A stretch of DNA of 64,000 nucleotides from Helopsaltes ochotensis (lineage: Eukaryota > Chordata > Aves > Passeriformes > Locustellidae): the NCBI GenBank assembly GCA_013400155.1, contig VXBM01001317.1:6063-70062 (forward strand). The letters run 5' to 3'. The notes under the pieces were generated by a model. The model worked only from the letters and a program-made list of their open reading frames with translations, did no database searches and was not told the DNA's origin. Of this stretch, positions 21,924 to 33,351 are shown one piece after another. Position 1 is the stretch's first letter. The number at the start of each line of letters is the position of its first letter. Position numbers and translations under genes: made by a program.

Positions 21924-21979
21924 AGATTTCTTTATTGAAAGAGATTTCTTTATTTCAAAGGAGATTTCTTTATTAAACC
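21924..21979 (+). repeat. Three-copy tandem repeat, about 19 bp unit
   Basis: AGATTTCTTTATTGAAAG, AGATTTCTTTATTTCAAAGG and AGATTTCTTTATTAAACC follow one another. Each unit carries a TTTATT word, so the minus strand has three AATAAA signals in 56 bases. Confidence 0.85.
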
Positions 21980-22169
21980 TTTTAGCACACCGCCCTGCTC
22001 TCCCTTGGGTGCTGACACAACAGGAGGGCATGGACAAAAAGCTGAAATCAAGCCAGAGCCATGGCAGTGGGGGTCAGGTGTTTGCCACATCTTTTCTTGC
22101 TGCATCAGAGGCGTCGAAGCGCTGGCTCTTTGTGAGTGAACTCTGTGAACATGCAATAGTAGGTACTGT

Positions 22170-22450
22170 GTGCCGACTAAAATCCTAATGTGTTATTCCT
22201 GGCTTTTATATACCTGGTTACCCATGGATAAAGCTATAGGATATTTATTACAGCAGGGCAAGACTGCTTTGTAATCTGAATATGCTGCATTCACACCGGC
22301 GACTTGAACAAAGTGTTTCTTCATTTCTCCGGCCATTAATGGTTTTCTCATAAGAAAGTTTTGTTGTGTTTGTCAGCTGGGTTTTTGACTGTGTGTATTC
22401 TGTTCCACAAAGGGGTTATTCAAAACCTCCGCTCCAGTCTTAATTAATTG
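22170..22450. promoter_or_regulatory. Candidate conserved non-coding block
   Basis: AT-rich, non-repetitive sequence with several homeodomain-type words (CCATTAATGG, TTAATTAATTG), little coding potential and no repeat similarity. This texture is typical of conserved vertebrate enhancers, but conservation cannot be measured from one genome. Confidence 0.2.
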
Positions 22451-23398
22451 CAGACCCAGTGGAAGGCGAGCCCAGTGGGGCTGGAGAGGTTCCCGTCTGG
22501 TTTCCATTTCGCCCGCGGGCCGTGTGTGGAATCACGGCTGGCTCCTGGCGCTGGGACCTGCTTGGCCCTCGGAGGGCTGGGATTGACAGGCACTGCTCCT
22601 TTCTTTATTTATTTGTTTGCTTATTTACTTTGATCAGCCTCCAGCCTGCACCCAGTGTGCTCATCGGGGGCAGAAAGCAGCTTTGTCCCGGCGAAAGAGG
22701 ACGAAGATCCCAAACAACCCCGCTGTTTCCACGCTATCTCCTTGGGATAAAGCCTGTGTGACTCTTTTGGAGACAAACTCCCCATTCACAGCACTTAAAT
22801 CCTGTGCTTTTTAGCTGTGCCTGCTTTCAGCTCTTGGTCTGTTCCAGGATTTCGCCTCAGCCAAGGTCTCCTACCAGGGAACCACTCAAAGCAAGGGGAT
22901 TTCACGGCGGTGCCGCCGCTTTCAAAATGCCACCCTGTGTTTTACCACAGCTGTGAAAGTCAGACGTGGAACAGTAACATTCCCTGTGAAAAAAAACCCC
23001 AAACCCTATCCTTAATAAATGTGCGTAGTGTCTGAGTACCCTGGCTGGCTTCAGCTCCTCAGAGCCTCTACCTACCCTTTTAATTTATGCATTTCATCTG
23101 CCTGCTGTAAATATACCCAAAGCCTGGAGAATGCCTCTGTTTCCCCAGGGGAATATTTTCTATTGAGCTTGGCTGTGCCGAGCTCTCTTTGGCAGATGAG
23201 TTATGAAGAGCAGACTCATAAAAAGCAGGAGGCTCTTCCAAGCATTGCACAAGGGTTGGGATGAAAGGTGGGCCCGCGGTCACGCTGCCCTCACGGAAAA
23301 CGCACCTCACTGCAAAGCAGGATTGAAAAAAATCCTGCTGAGGTTTTTCCAAGGAAGAGTTCTATGGAAGTGCCATCTCCCCTGCTGGGTTGCACTTG

Positions 23399-23835
23399 TG
23401 GTGCCTTTTGGGCTACCTAAAAACAGAGGCCAGACAAAATAAAGGGAATGAAGAGCAGTTGTATTTATTGAAGGGCCTTCAGGTACATTTCAGGCAGATG
23501 AAGCCAACCCAGGGGCTACACCTAAAAGTGGACAATGGGTCACAGATTTTCCCACTTTTATAAGTTTGGTCCATTTGCAGATTGGGGGGTTCATCTTCCA
23601 ATTACAGCTTCAGGTAATGAAATCATTTACCCCAAGTTTGCTGCCCCCCAACTCACTTTTTATATTTCTCAAGGTCTGAGGTGTCCTTGAATCCCAGGCC
23701 TGGAGAGGAATTGTGTTGTCTGACCAAAATGGGAAAGCAGTAGCTCACACTCTATATGGAGTTTAGATCTAAACACTGAAGAATGGCAGGATTACAAATA
23801 TATGGAAAATATAAAAGCTAAAATCCTAAAGCACC
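23399..23835 (-). mobile_element. LTR, endogenous retrovirus family B
   Basis: A minus-strand copy of about 437 bp, homologous over its length to 37054-37507 and 60101-60548. Shared blocks on the minus strand include CTGAAGCTGTAATTGG, GGACCAAACTTATAAAAGTG and TTCAATAAATAC (AATAAA complement at 23464-23469). The flanks ACTTG and GCTTG match at four of five bases, so a 5-bp target duplication is possible. The 5' third is diverged. Confidence 0.72.
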
Positions 23836-25198
23836 GCTTGTGAGAAGAGTGAGGTATGGAGATCCACACTCTCCAAAACCAGGTGGGAAATCCAGCTCCC
23901 ACCACACACAGCCCCTCATGGATAAAAAGGCCTCATGCTCTGCTGGGTTCCAGGCTAAGAAACAAGGGGAAACATGCTTTCTGCTTTGAGCAGCTTCCAG
24001 TGTAATAAATCAAAAGTCAGACATAAAAAAATGCCTCAGGAAATGCCAGGGATGGGCCTGGCATGGCGCAGCACAACAGTTTGATGTTTGGCATTTTGGT
24101 GCCTCCTGCACAGACAGACAGGAGGATTTCTGAGCATTTCTGTGAGCAATGCTGCAGCATTTCTGATGCTGTAAGAAGGATGAAATGACAAAAAGGACTA
24201 GGAATTATCCCAGCAGGTGAGGGGACAGCAGACACACGGCACAGAGCTGCGGCAGGATTTACCAAGTGCTAAATTCAATAACGATGTTGTGACAGGACAT
24301 TCCAGGCTGAAATACTTATTCCAGCACCTCCCTCTCCCTACAGGTTGTTACACAGGACATGGGAAAATTGCCCATGCTGGGTTGGAAGTTTCACAGCCTC
24401 CCATCTCACCCAGTGGGCAGAGGGCACAAGTTACCTCATATCAGTGAAAACTGTAAAACAGCTGTATCAAAACTGCAAAAAAACCTAAAAGGATCAGCTC
24501 CACTTGGTGGGAAGACAAGCAGGAGATTATTCCTGCCACGTGGCTGAGAGGAGCCGAGAGGTTTTTGGAGAGCTGTGCCTGCACATTCCTGCTGAGCATG
24601 AATGGAACAGAGCAAAAGGAGCTGAGGAAAGGATGTTCAGCAATGCAGTGGTGTGTCAGGTGGAGTTCAGCAAGCTGAGCATAAAAGTGATGCAGCAAAA
24701 AAAAACCTCTGCTGATGCCATGTGTAAAAAAAGCACTTCTGTGACCAGGACCTGCAAGACAGCTCAGTCTGCTTGGGCTTGGTCTAAGAGGATTTTTATG
24801 CACATCTCTCATTGGCATCCCGACTGCTCTGAGTGAAATTTCAGTGTTGCCACTCAGGGAATAACTCTTTGTGTCAGTGTCTGGGCTCTAATAATAGTCC
24901 CTGCTGTTTGCTGGTGTTGGCATGCGTGGTTCTGGAAGGAATGGTTCTCTGAGAGGATGGTTATTTCACCCTCTGTAGCTCCTTTTTCTCCTCTTTTTGC
25001 TCCATTAGCCCTCGAGATAAGGAAATTACAGTTTCGTACTTCAACAGTTCAGAGCTCTCTTGGTTTGGCTGCTGTGCCTCAGCGATATTTTCTCTTGTAC
25101 TCCAGGTGTGCTGCTGAAGGAATTGGGGTCCCATCATGTTGCACAAAAAATTGCTCCCTGATTTTTAGGTGGAAAGGGGTTTCCAAGAAAAACAGGCT
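23836..25198. other. Unannotated sequence
   Basis: No gene or repeat family is recognised. Overlapping frames at 24441-24836 on both strands are unsupported. Confidence 0.45.
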
Positions 25199-25679
25199 TT
25201 CCATATATTGTCTACTTAAATTACTAGGCTTAATTAATAGCTCTAATTAGCTATTAAGCAAGCAAGTGTACGAACACCTATTATCACAACCTGGTGAAAA
25301 ATAAAAAAAATCTTTCAACTAAAATTCTTCTAAAAAGAAAAGGGATAAACTCCTTCAGTACAAAAGGAAAGAGAAGTCCTAGGAAACCATGGCACCAACA
25401 AGATGGAGCAAAAAATGGGAAAAACCAGGTAGGAAAATTGACAGTCTTCAGCAGAGGGGTGCAGTTTGCCTTCTGTGCATGCTGCAGAAAAATATTGAAT
25501 ATCCAAATGATATTTAATGAAGTTACCAAATGAAGTCACCAAATCCAGAGGGGAAAAGAAATCTCCAGTCTGCTCCTGTTTTCCAGGAGTTCAGGGATAC
25601 ACAAAAGTAAATCTCGGTGTGCTTGAAGGGTTGGTTCTATATTAAGGCTTTTGCTGTCATAAAAATGTTGTAACAACAC
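25199..25679 (+). repeat. Unclassified interspersed repeat, copy 1
   Basis: This 480-bp stretch is the reverse complement of 49325-49885 over nearly its whole length. Shared blocks include CCATATATTGTC, TAATTAGCTATTAAGCAAGC, GGTGCAGTTTGCCTTCTGTG and TTAAGGCTTTTGCTGTCATA. It matches no family I can name. It lacks about 120 bases present in the other copy. The strand is arbitrary. It contains no convincing coding region. Confidence 0.8.
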
Positions 25680-26004
25680 CAGCGACAAAATCCCATCAGC
25701 TAAAGCTGACCACTGTTATTAGGCAAAAGATTTATGTGACCATCTAGTTTTAAAACACCCTCACGTCTCACAGCCTCAGCATCAATTTTTGGGATGTGCT
25801 TGTGAAAGAGCTGTGGGAGGTGAGTTGCAAGTAAAAGCAGCTCAAGGGTTCAATGTGAGAGACATGAAAAAGGAGAAGAAAGGACGGAATGATGCTTTTT
25901 AGTGAAATAAAAGATACCTTTGGCATTCCAAGTCTTTAGGACTGATTATTAGAAACCTTACCTGCTATTTTTAAGAGCTTATTCCGTTTTTGGTGGTGTG
26001 GTTT

Positions 26005-26062
<58 letters not shown>

Positions 26063-29002
26063 GGGTTTTTTTGTTTGTTTTTTTTTGGTTGTTTTGTTTT
26101 GTTTTGTTTTGTTTTGTTTATTTTTATTTTCAACTGAATCAGAAAGACAGAGGCACGGGGGGCCTCTTTCCACCTCTCACTCAGCTGGGCTGGAATTGTT
26201 AGGGCATAATTAATGCTGAAAGCACACTTCTCCTCAGTTTTCCCCCTTATTGGTAACAGCCTTGAACAGTTATTGCCATACTTCCACAGAAAAAGAAATA
26301 TTTTGAGAGGCATTTAATCAGGCTTGGGGCACTGCTCTAATCAGAGCTGTTTGGTCTGTGTTTGCAGAGAAAGAGAGAAGAGCTGCAGCTTATAAATTCT
26401 TCTGAAAATAAGGGGAAGTTTCTCCCAGGCGGGGCAAAGAAGTGGCTGCAGCCTCAAAGAGATTGCCTGAGGAGAAGAGAACTCCAGAATACACCTGAAA
26501 ACACTTTAAAGTAGATGTTGAAGTGATAATATTTTAAAATGGACATAAAGCCCATGTCCTGTTAACTTCCCACAGCTATGGGCTAAGCTTTTACTGAAAA
26601 CCACAACTCCCAGCACACAGCTACGAGGAATTCTTACAAAACAGACAGAAAGTGGTGAACTTCAGCTTCACAGAAGAAGGAAGCCCAGCTAGAAAACAGA
26701 TAAAGCAGAATAGTCACATGTAAATAAGACACCCCCGGGCATCAAAACCAATTAACCCAAACTTATGTGATTATGACTGGAGGACATTTGCACAAGGTGG
26801 TAAAAGAGAGAACAGAATTATGCCTCCAGGTCTGTGTTTTAGACCACAGAGCCACTGAGTGTCTAGCTGGAGGGAGGAAAAAAAAAGATGGTGCTGAGAA
26901 GCAGGAGAAAAACTCCAGCCTCATCCATCTCTCCTGTGATCAGGGCAGGATTTGGCCTCCTCTGATGCCTGAGAGGTGTCAGCACAAGCTGAACCTGAGG
27001 CCTGAGTGATGTTTTTCTTGACAAGCTGTGTTAACATCTCCTCCTTTCAGACAGATTTAGTCGTGCTCCCAGGAACTGAGACAGCACTGAAAGCCTGCAG
27101 GAGGTTTCTGTACCAGCCTTACCCTTGAACTGGAACTGCTTTGTGGAAAGGCACCAGGGCTTTCTCAGAAGCTGATGGGACATGGAGAATGCTCAGCTGC
27201 TCACCCAGAGATTTTCATAAAGACAGAGCAGTCACAGAGTTCCCTTTGTGGCTCTCCTGGTGATTGCTGATTTTTTTTTTCCCCCAGGAGTATTTGTGTG
27301 CAAACTCTCAGTTTGTCATGCCAGACCTGTCCCCCTATCAGCAGCTTTTGTGGAGGTGTCACCTGCAGAGCAAATTGTGCAGCATCCCTGGTAGAATCCA
27401 GCAGAGGGATAAATCTGGCTAAGAAAACAAAGAAATTTTGTTTCCAAACAGATCCTTTGGAAAGAAGGAATGATGGATGGAAAAAAAAAAAAAAAAGCCT
27501 CAAACCATCAGCAGGACTTTAGGAAAAGATGTATTTCAAAGTTTGCCAGAGTGTGGCAGTGGTCCTTTAGCAAAGAGAAACACAGTTAAGTTTCAGGCTT
27601 CATTGTGGTTGTCAGCTTGGAAGAGGACCCAGACAGCACCTCACACACTCGGGATTCAAAACAATCTTGGAGACAGCAATTAAATAAAAACATCTTAAAA
27701 CCCCCAAAATCACTGCAAGATCTACAGTAGCTTGACCTGAGGTGTGACAGAAATGAATTGCTAATAAAACGTTCCAAGGAGGAGTAGTTTAAAGCATGCC
27801 TTTGACACTTTTCACAATAAAACAGTTTTCCTAAACACCTCATATATCCCCCAGCTTTGGATGTGCTGCTGCCGAGTGATTCTGCAGTCATTAATGGATT
27901 GCGAACCCTCCCAGCCCACTGCAACCACTGTCAAACAATTAACAACTCAGTACCTTTCCAGGACAATCCCCTCCTTTGAAATATGCCTTGGAATGCACCA
28001 GGTTGAGTAATGGGCAGAGCTGAAAACCCCCGAGGGTTGGGTACCTCACTGCCTGTTGGACCTGGGGGAATTCCCGTGGAAAATCTGCCTTGTTCACACC
28101 TCCAGCTCAGCTGCAGGGGCACTGCTTTTGCTGGAGCTCCAAAACCGAGAGACAGACACAAGGACAAGACCCATCCAAGGGCTGGCTCACTTTGAAGCCG
28201 TGGAAATGTCTTGGAAATGTGTGTTCAGCCTCTGCCTCAGCCTGGAGGCACCTGGAGGGCTCCACTCACACGGATCGGGGGACACTGGGACAGGGGCCAC
28301 CACTGCTGCTTGCACCTGGCCCAGGCATCTCTGTGCTGGCCCAAAGGGTTCCTCTGGATCAATGGCTGCATGTAAAATGCTGAGCTCTGGGTGCAAGTCT
28401 TCCTTCACCTGGGTGATTCTCCTAACCCTTGGGACATGGAGAAGGGAGGAGAAGTAGTGAGATCAAGCTGTTTGCAAATGGGCTGGAAATCAAGATAAAG
28501 GTTTGCTGGGAGAGTAAGACGGGAGTAAAGCTTTTCCTGGAGCAGGGGAGTGATGGGTGAGTGTCGGAGCCCAGGACATCCCTGGGTCTGCCCTGGGTGC
28601 TCTGGGACCCTCACAGTGCAGGGGGCTCAGAGACCCTGGCATAAAGATAAAAATGACAGTGCCTTCAGCTTTAGCCCGTGGGAGAATTTACCAGCTATGA
28701 GTGAAGATTTACAAGCCCTGAGAGTTTGATTTTTAGGATTTTTAGTTTATCACAGGGTGAAAAAGTAGATTTTGGGGTTTTTAGAATAGGGGTCAGGGAA
28801 GACAACATGGAGGAATCTGTGTGTGTCCCTTTCCTTCTTGTTCCTTCTTCTCACTCACCATTTTTCTGCCTGGGATGGCACGGTTTGATTGGTTCAGCGT
28901 AGAAGTGGACTTTTCAATAAAAATAATGATTATAGGTAGATAAAGGTAAACATGGAACACGTAATTTTCACTATAAAGATACGGTCACTGATGCAAGGTC
29001 AG
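25680..29002. other. Unannotated sequence with a TTG microsatellite
   Basis: No gene or dispersed repeat is recognised apart from the simple repeats at 26005-26128 and an A run at about 27480-27496. Open frames at 27586-27924 (-) and 28056-28457 (+) have no recognisable domain. Confidence 0.4.
26005..26128 (+). repeat. (TTG)n microsatellite with (GTTTT)n tail
   Basis: About 19 TTG units (26005-26062) are followed by G/T-rich sequence and five or six GTTTT units. The reverse frame reads as poly-glutamine and the forward frames as poly-leucine or poly-valine, all artefacts of the triplet repeat. Confidence 0.95.
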
Positions 29003-29059
29003 TCATCTCGCTGACCACGGTGCTGTGCAGACCATGCCGCAGGGCTGAGAAACATGTAA

Positions 29060-29187
29060 CAAGATAAGAAAACAAAAGCAACCTTGAAAACCTGGCTGAA
29101 TCATCCCGACTTCTTCTGGCACTCAGGGCTGCGAAAAAGAACTTTTAAACAGCTTTTGTCGGGACTTTTCCACCTCGAACCTGACAG
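29060..29187 (+). other. Candidate 5' exon ending at a strong donor
   Basis: CTGACAG|GTGAGT at 29187/29188 is a near-consensus donor. The frame open from a TAA near 29060 to the donor ends in phase 2 and stays open when joined to the exon at 29702. No in-frame ATG is present in this piece, so any start would lie in another exon. A TATAAAG word lies about 90 bases upstream, near 28973. I recognise no protein family. Joining to an intermediate acceptor at 29297/29298 gives an immediate stop. Confidence 0.2.
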
Positions 29188-29701
29188 GTGAGTGGTTCAG
29201 TTGCTGCTCTTCCAGGAGGAGCCTGTGTTGGATACCAGCTGTGAACAGGCTGCACAGTTTGGGTTATCCTATTTCTGCTTTTTCTCACTGCTCTCAGAAA
29301 CTCACTGATGGACTGGTGAGGATGAGGATGCGGCTTCCATGGTCGTACAGAGAGCCCCGTGTGAGCTCCCAGGCGATGCTGTCAGTGCTCAGGGAGTGTG
29401 TGAGGCAAAGGGGAGAGGCTGAAGGCCCAGGGTCACAGGCAGAGAGAAAGAATCGCTGAATTCAGAGCCAGGTCCACACCCAGCCTGCTCATTTGAAGGT
29501 AAAGTGCTCGTTTGTTTCATGAATGGGATTTACAAGCACTGCTGGCTGCGTGCAGAGCCCTGAGACAACTTGCTCTGCTGAGTGTATTTGCAAGTGGTTA
29601 CCTTGGCACTGGGGTGGGATGTGCCTGGGAGAGACCCCGTGCATATTTAGAATGAGGCATTGACAGGTGGCATGACCTGAACTATCTCTTTTTTTTTACA
29701 G

Positions 29702-29885
29702 TGAAAACCCACTGGACAGCTTTCCTGAGAAGGAAATGTCTGAAATGCTTCTGCTGGAAGGCCTTGCCTTCCCAGATGGGAAGGACTGTATGTACCAGTC
29801 AGCACCTAAGCCCCACTCGCTCACTCCCTGCTGGTGGGATTTGGGAGGGAATTGGAAAAGCAAAAGTAAGAAACTTGTGAGTTGA
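29702..29885 (+). other. Candidate coding exon after a strong acceptor
   Basis: A polypyrimidine acceptor (ATCTCTTTTTTTTTACAG) ends at 29701. The frame beginning GAA AAC CCA at 29703 is open for 54 codons to a possible donor (AAAA|GTAAGA at 29865) and stops at TGA 29883-29885 if unspliced. It encodes an acidic, leucine-rich stretch followed by a Trp-Trp and a Lys-rich end. An alternative frame is open too, so coding status is not established. Confidence 0.22.
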
Positions 29886-30794
29886 GATGAAGACAGTTTA
29901 ACAGGCAAAGCAAAACCCACACTCACAAGCAAAGCAAATCTTGGACTCCATTCCTCCCCTCCCCCTGGGCAGGCAGGTGTTCAGCCATCCCCCAAAAATC
30001 TGGGATCCATTACATTTAATGGTGACGTGGGGAGACAAAAGCCATCACCCTGAACACCCCACCTTCCTTCTTCTTCTCACATCTCCAGACTTTGAGCATG
30101 AGTCCAAATGGAGTGGGACATCCCTTGGGTCATTTGGGGTCAGCTGTCCCGGCTCCCAAATCCGTGTGCACCCCCAGCCCACTCATCAGTGGGGTGAGGT
30201 GAGAGGCAGAGAAAGTATAATTTCTCCTCAGCAATAACCAAAACATCCTTGAATTATCAACACTGATTCCAGCACAAATCCAAACCACAGCCCCACAACA
30301 GCTACTGCAAAGAAAATTAACCCTGCCCCAGCCAAAACCAGCACAGGCAGTGGTTCCTTTATCACAAGCTTTTACTGCAGTGATCTGAGTTCAGCTGTGA
30401 GGAAGACAGTAAGGAAGAAGTCTGGACTTCCAAAATAGAGACACTGGCCCTGCAGTGCCTGGCATTTTAGGAAAGAGAACATAAAACCACAGTACTTTAA
30501 AAAGTAAGTGGTCAGAAGGGCAGTGCTGTGAGAAAAAAAATATGTGCTTGGGTGTCTCTTCGTTTTGAGGAATGAGAGGCTGATTCTCCTGCCAGCTACA
30601 GTTGTTTATTCTCAGCTTTACCTCCATGGATCAAGGGGTACTACTTCCCTCTTGCAGGTGGCCAGACACGAAGCCTCATGGATCTTCCCCTGATGTTGGT
30701 CGAGGCATTGGAACGGCAACCAAAGCATTAATGTGACTTGCAAGCTCGCCAACCCAAACGTGAGCACAACCCAAGTGCAAGGAAAGCTGCACCT
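29886..30794. other. Unannotated sequence
   Basis: Nothing recognisable, only short frames without features. Confidence 0.5.
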
Positions 30795-31296
30795 CCAGGG
30801 CTGTGTCCAGTTGTGGCTCCTGCAGGAGAGCCCTGCAGGGGCTGGAGCGTGTCCAGGGCAGGGCAGGGAGCTGGGGAAGGGGCTGGAGGCCCAGGAGNNN
30901 NNNNNNNNNNNNNNNNNNNNNNNNNNNNNNNNNNNNNNNNNNNNNNNNNNNNNNNNNNNNNNNNNNNNNNNNNNNNNNNNNNNNNTCCCTGCCAGGAGGG
31001 GACAGCCGGGGGGGTCGGGCTCTGCTCCAGGGAACAGGGACAGGAGGAGAGGGAACGGCCTCAGGCTGGGCCAGGGCAGGCTCAGGGGGGACAGCAGCAG
31101 GAATTTCCCCATGGAAAGGGGGCTCAGGCCTTGGAAGTGCCCGGGGAGGGTTGGAGTGCCCATCCCTAGAGTGTCCCAGGCAGGGCTGGAGGTGGCACTC
31201 AGGGCTGGGTGTCAAGGTGGAGATCAAAATTTGGACGTGGATGATCTTGGGGATTTTTCCCAACATAAATGAGACCGGGATTGTTTGATTCTGTGA
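30795..31296 (+). mobile_element. CR1 LINE 3' fragment interrupted by an assembly gap
   Basis: A plus-strand CR1 from GGGCTGTGTCCAGTTGTGGC to a tail reading GGGATTGTTTGATTCTGTG. The part after the gap (30986-31130) is nearly identical to 54768-54912. Open frames here contain unknown residues from the gap and are not genes. Confidence 0.92.
30898..30985. other. Assembly gap, 88 N
   Basis: A run of N inside the CR1 copy. The near-identical copy at 54683 has about 70-75 bases at the corresponding place, so little unique sequence is likely to be missing. Confidence 0.95.
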
Positions 31297-31585
31297 AGGT
31301 GCCCCCTCACACGGGTGTGACCCTCGCGGTGCTCCATGGCTGTGGTCAGTGCAGGGACAGCTGCGGCCGAGGGCTGAGCTGTGATGGGGAGCAAAGCCCT
31401 GGCTGTGCCATCCCGGGGCACACCGAGCAGGCTGGAACTCGAGCCGTGCCTGAGCATAGATGGCGCAACAGCTCCACTAATCCCTGCGCATTCCGAGCAT
31501 CCCAAACTCTCCGAGCGGCTCTCCTCCAACTCCGTGTCTGCACAGGCACAACTTGCCTCGTTTGAAAAGTCACCTTTTTAGAGGC

Positions 31586-31609
31586 AAGGTCACCTCTAAA
31601 GGTGACCTT
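31586..31609. promoter_or_regulatory. Perfect 10-bp inverted repeat of nuclear-receptor-like half-sites
   Basis: AAGGTCACCT (31586-31595), a CTAA spacer, then AGGTGACCTT (31600-31609). Each arm contains AAGGTCA, the extended half-site used by monomeric and dimeric nuclear receptors. The two sites converge with ten bases between the GGTCA cores. The neighbouring word TCACCTTTTTAGAGG (31570-31584) can pair alternatively with CCTCTAAAGGTGA (31593-31605). Function is inferred only from the motif. Confidence 0.35.
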
Positions 31610-32029
31610 TTAGAGGCAGGTGCAGCCAGAGCAGGTCCAGCATATGGGGCCATGCCCTGAGACCCGAGGCTCTGCCTGACCACCAGCCAGTCCATCCCTC
31701 CCGCTCCTGCAGACACAGGAAAGTGAAAGAAGTGTTTAAAATCCAGCCAGAGGTGGTCAGAGCCCTCAAACCCTTCTCATTCCTGACGGCAATTAAGGGA
31801 TTTTGCCTTCATCCTCACCCCTGAGATAGGGAAAGCGTGCACTCTCCTTTTGCCCGCTGTAAACAGATCTACGGGATTAAGGGACTGGAACAAGGTCGTG
31901 CAGGAAGCTGTGGTTGGACTGGGAATCTTGGTGTGGGTCTGGCAGCCCTGGCCTGCCTCCCTGGTCATGGGCAGACTGCCTGCCCCAATAAATAAGCAAA
32001 TTTGCATCTTCTAAGTGCCTATCACATTA

Positions 32030-32330
32030 ACTGAGCTCGGGGATTTGCATTGCCGTCTCAGGTTCCCGATTTCTATTATTAGGTCTATTATATAGCTCTG
32101 TGTGTTGAATTTGCTGTAATAAGAGATAATAAAAGATGTAAAGAGATGATGTTGTATCCCCAGACATTATTTCAATGTGACTGTGCGGTAAGGGTATGAA
32201 AGCTGTGCTTAAACCAGACTATTATTTTAATATATCAATTTTAGCAAGCTCTAAAATCCAGAAAGGAGCTATAAATAGAGCACATATCCGCACTGGGTCT
32301 TGCAGTAAATGAATTGGGAGAAAATTGGGT
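32030..32330. promoter_or_regulatory. Candidate conserved non-coding block with MEF2-type site
   Basis: AT-rich, non-repetitive sequence that includes CTATAAATAG (32269-32278), which fits the MEF2 consensus YTAWWWWTAR, plus ATTTGCAT-like and AATATATCAATTT words. The pattern resembles developmental enhancers. The same word could serve as a TATA box. Confidence 0.22.
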
Positions 32331-33351
32331 AGGAACACAGCTGAATGAACAGGGAGATAACAGTGTTGGGTAATTCCATTTTGATTTCCTTCCATTTGGT
32401 GGATGCGTGTTTCTTCAGCCGGCGTGTGTCAACATCGGGAGTTTCACAACGCGGTTTTTTACTGGCGTGCGTGCAGATCTTGCTCCTTTGATATCACAAC
32501 ACCAGGGGTTTGTTTGCCCGCTCAGGTTGTTTGCAGAGTGTCTCATTTGAAGGAGGAAGAGGGTGCCACAAGCTCTCACTTGTTGAGAAAATGTAACTGT
32601 GCCGAGGTGGGGCACGGCAGGAAGGAACCCGGGCACGCTGATCATCCCAAGGTGTTTATCTGAAGGGCATTCATTCTGCAAGCCACACCTCTTCCCCCAA
32701 GAAAAGGAGATATTTCCTCTATAGTGATGTTGAACTCTCAAGATTCCTCTCCAGAATTTTTAAAGTTTTTTTAATAAAATTTGCCCATTTTACCAGGTTA
32801 ATCAGGATGGTTTCGTTCCACACCAGGTATCCCCGCTGATGCAAAAGCAGAATGGATGGTGAAACATGTTTGCTCTCCTCCTTTTAACAACAATTTTCTT
32901 CCTTTGCAACCTCTGATTCCAATAATGTGGCTGCTGTCCCTGTTTTGGAAGGAATTTTCAGCTGAGGTCTTTCCAAACCGATTAAAATGTTTTGCGAAAA
33001 AAAAAAAAAGTGTACAAAACAAATCCAGAGGGAAAAGCCAGACCCATCCTAAATAAACTTTGCCGAACAGGAGATTAGATTTCAAGTAGTAACAGAATTT
33101 ATAATAGAGAGTATTTGCTCTAAGGGTTGCCAAGGATAAGTCATGTCAGGAAGGAGAAAAGCTCACTAGGTAGCGGGATGAATAGAGAGGATCTTGGGAA
33201 TATGGGAAGAAAAGGAAACCACCATGAAATGGAGCTGAACAAAGAAAGGGAACACAAATATAGGAAAACAGGCTAAGAGTTGTGATAGAGAAGTGGGCAA
33301 AGAGTATTAAACCAAAAATCCACTCATATTTGTGCATATAATTAAAGAAAT

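Larger units (their letters stand above)
20648..23393. other. Unannotated sequence
   Basis: No gene is recognised. It contains a three-copy 19-mer (21924-21979) and an AT-rich block (22170-22450), both listed separately. Confidence 0.45.
31297..33351. other. Unannotated sequence
   Basis: No gene or repeat family is recognised. It includes the hairpin motif at 31570-31618 and the AT-rich block at 32030-32330, listed separately. Confidence 0.4.

Noticed and set aside
25936..26313. Poly-glutamine protein on the minus strand
   Set aside because: Direct translation of the (TTG)n/(CAA)n microsatellite. The poly-Leu and poly-Val frames on the other strand are the same artefact.
29298..29498. Exon between a CTCTCAG acceptor and an AAG|GTAAAG donor
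   Set aside because: Good splice signals, but it introduces a stop when joined in frame to the candidate exon upstream (29187) and has a stop just before its own donor in the frame needed by the downstream exon.
30618..31288. Several open frames of 140-196 codons
   Set aside because: They lie in a CR1 copy and span an assembly gap, so part of the translation is unknown residues.
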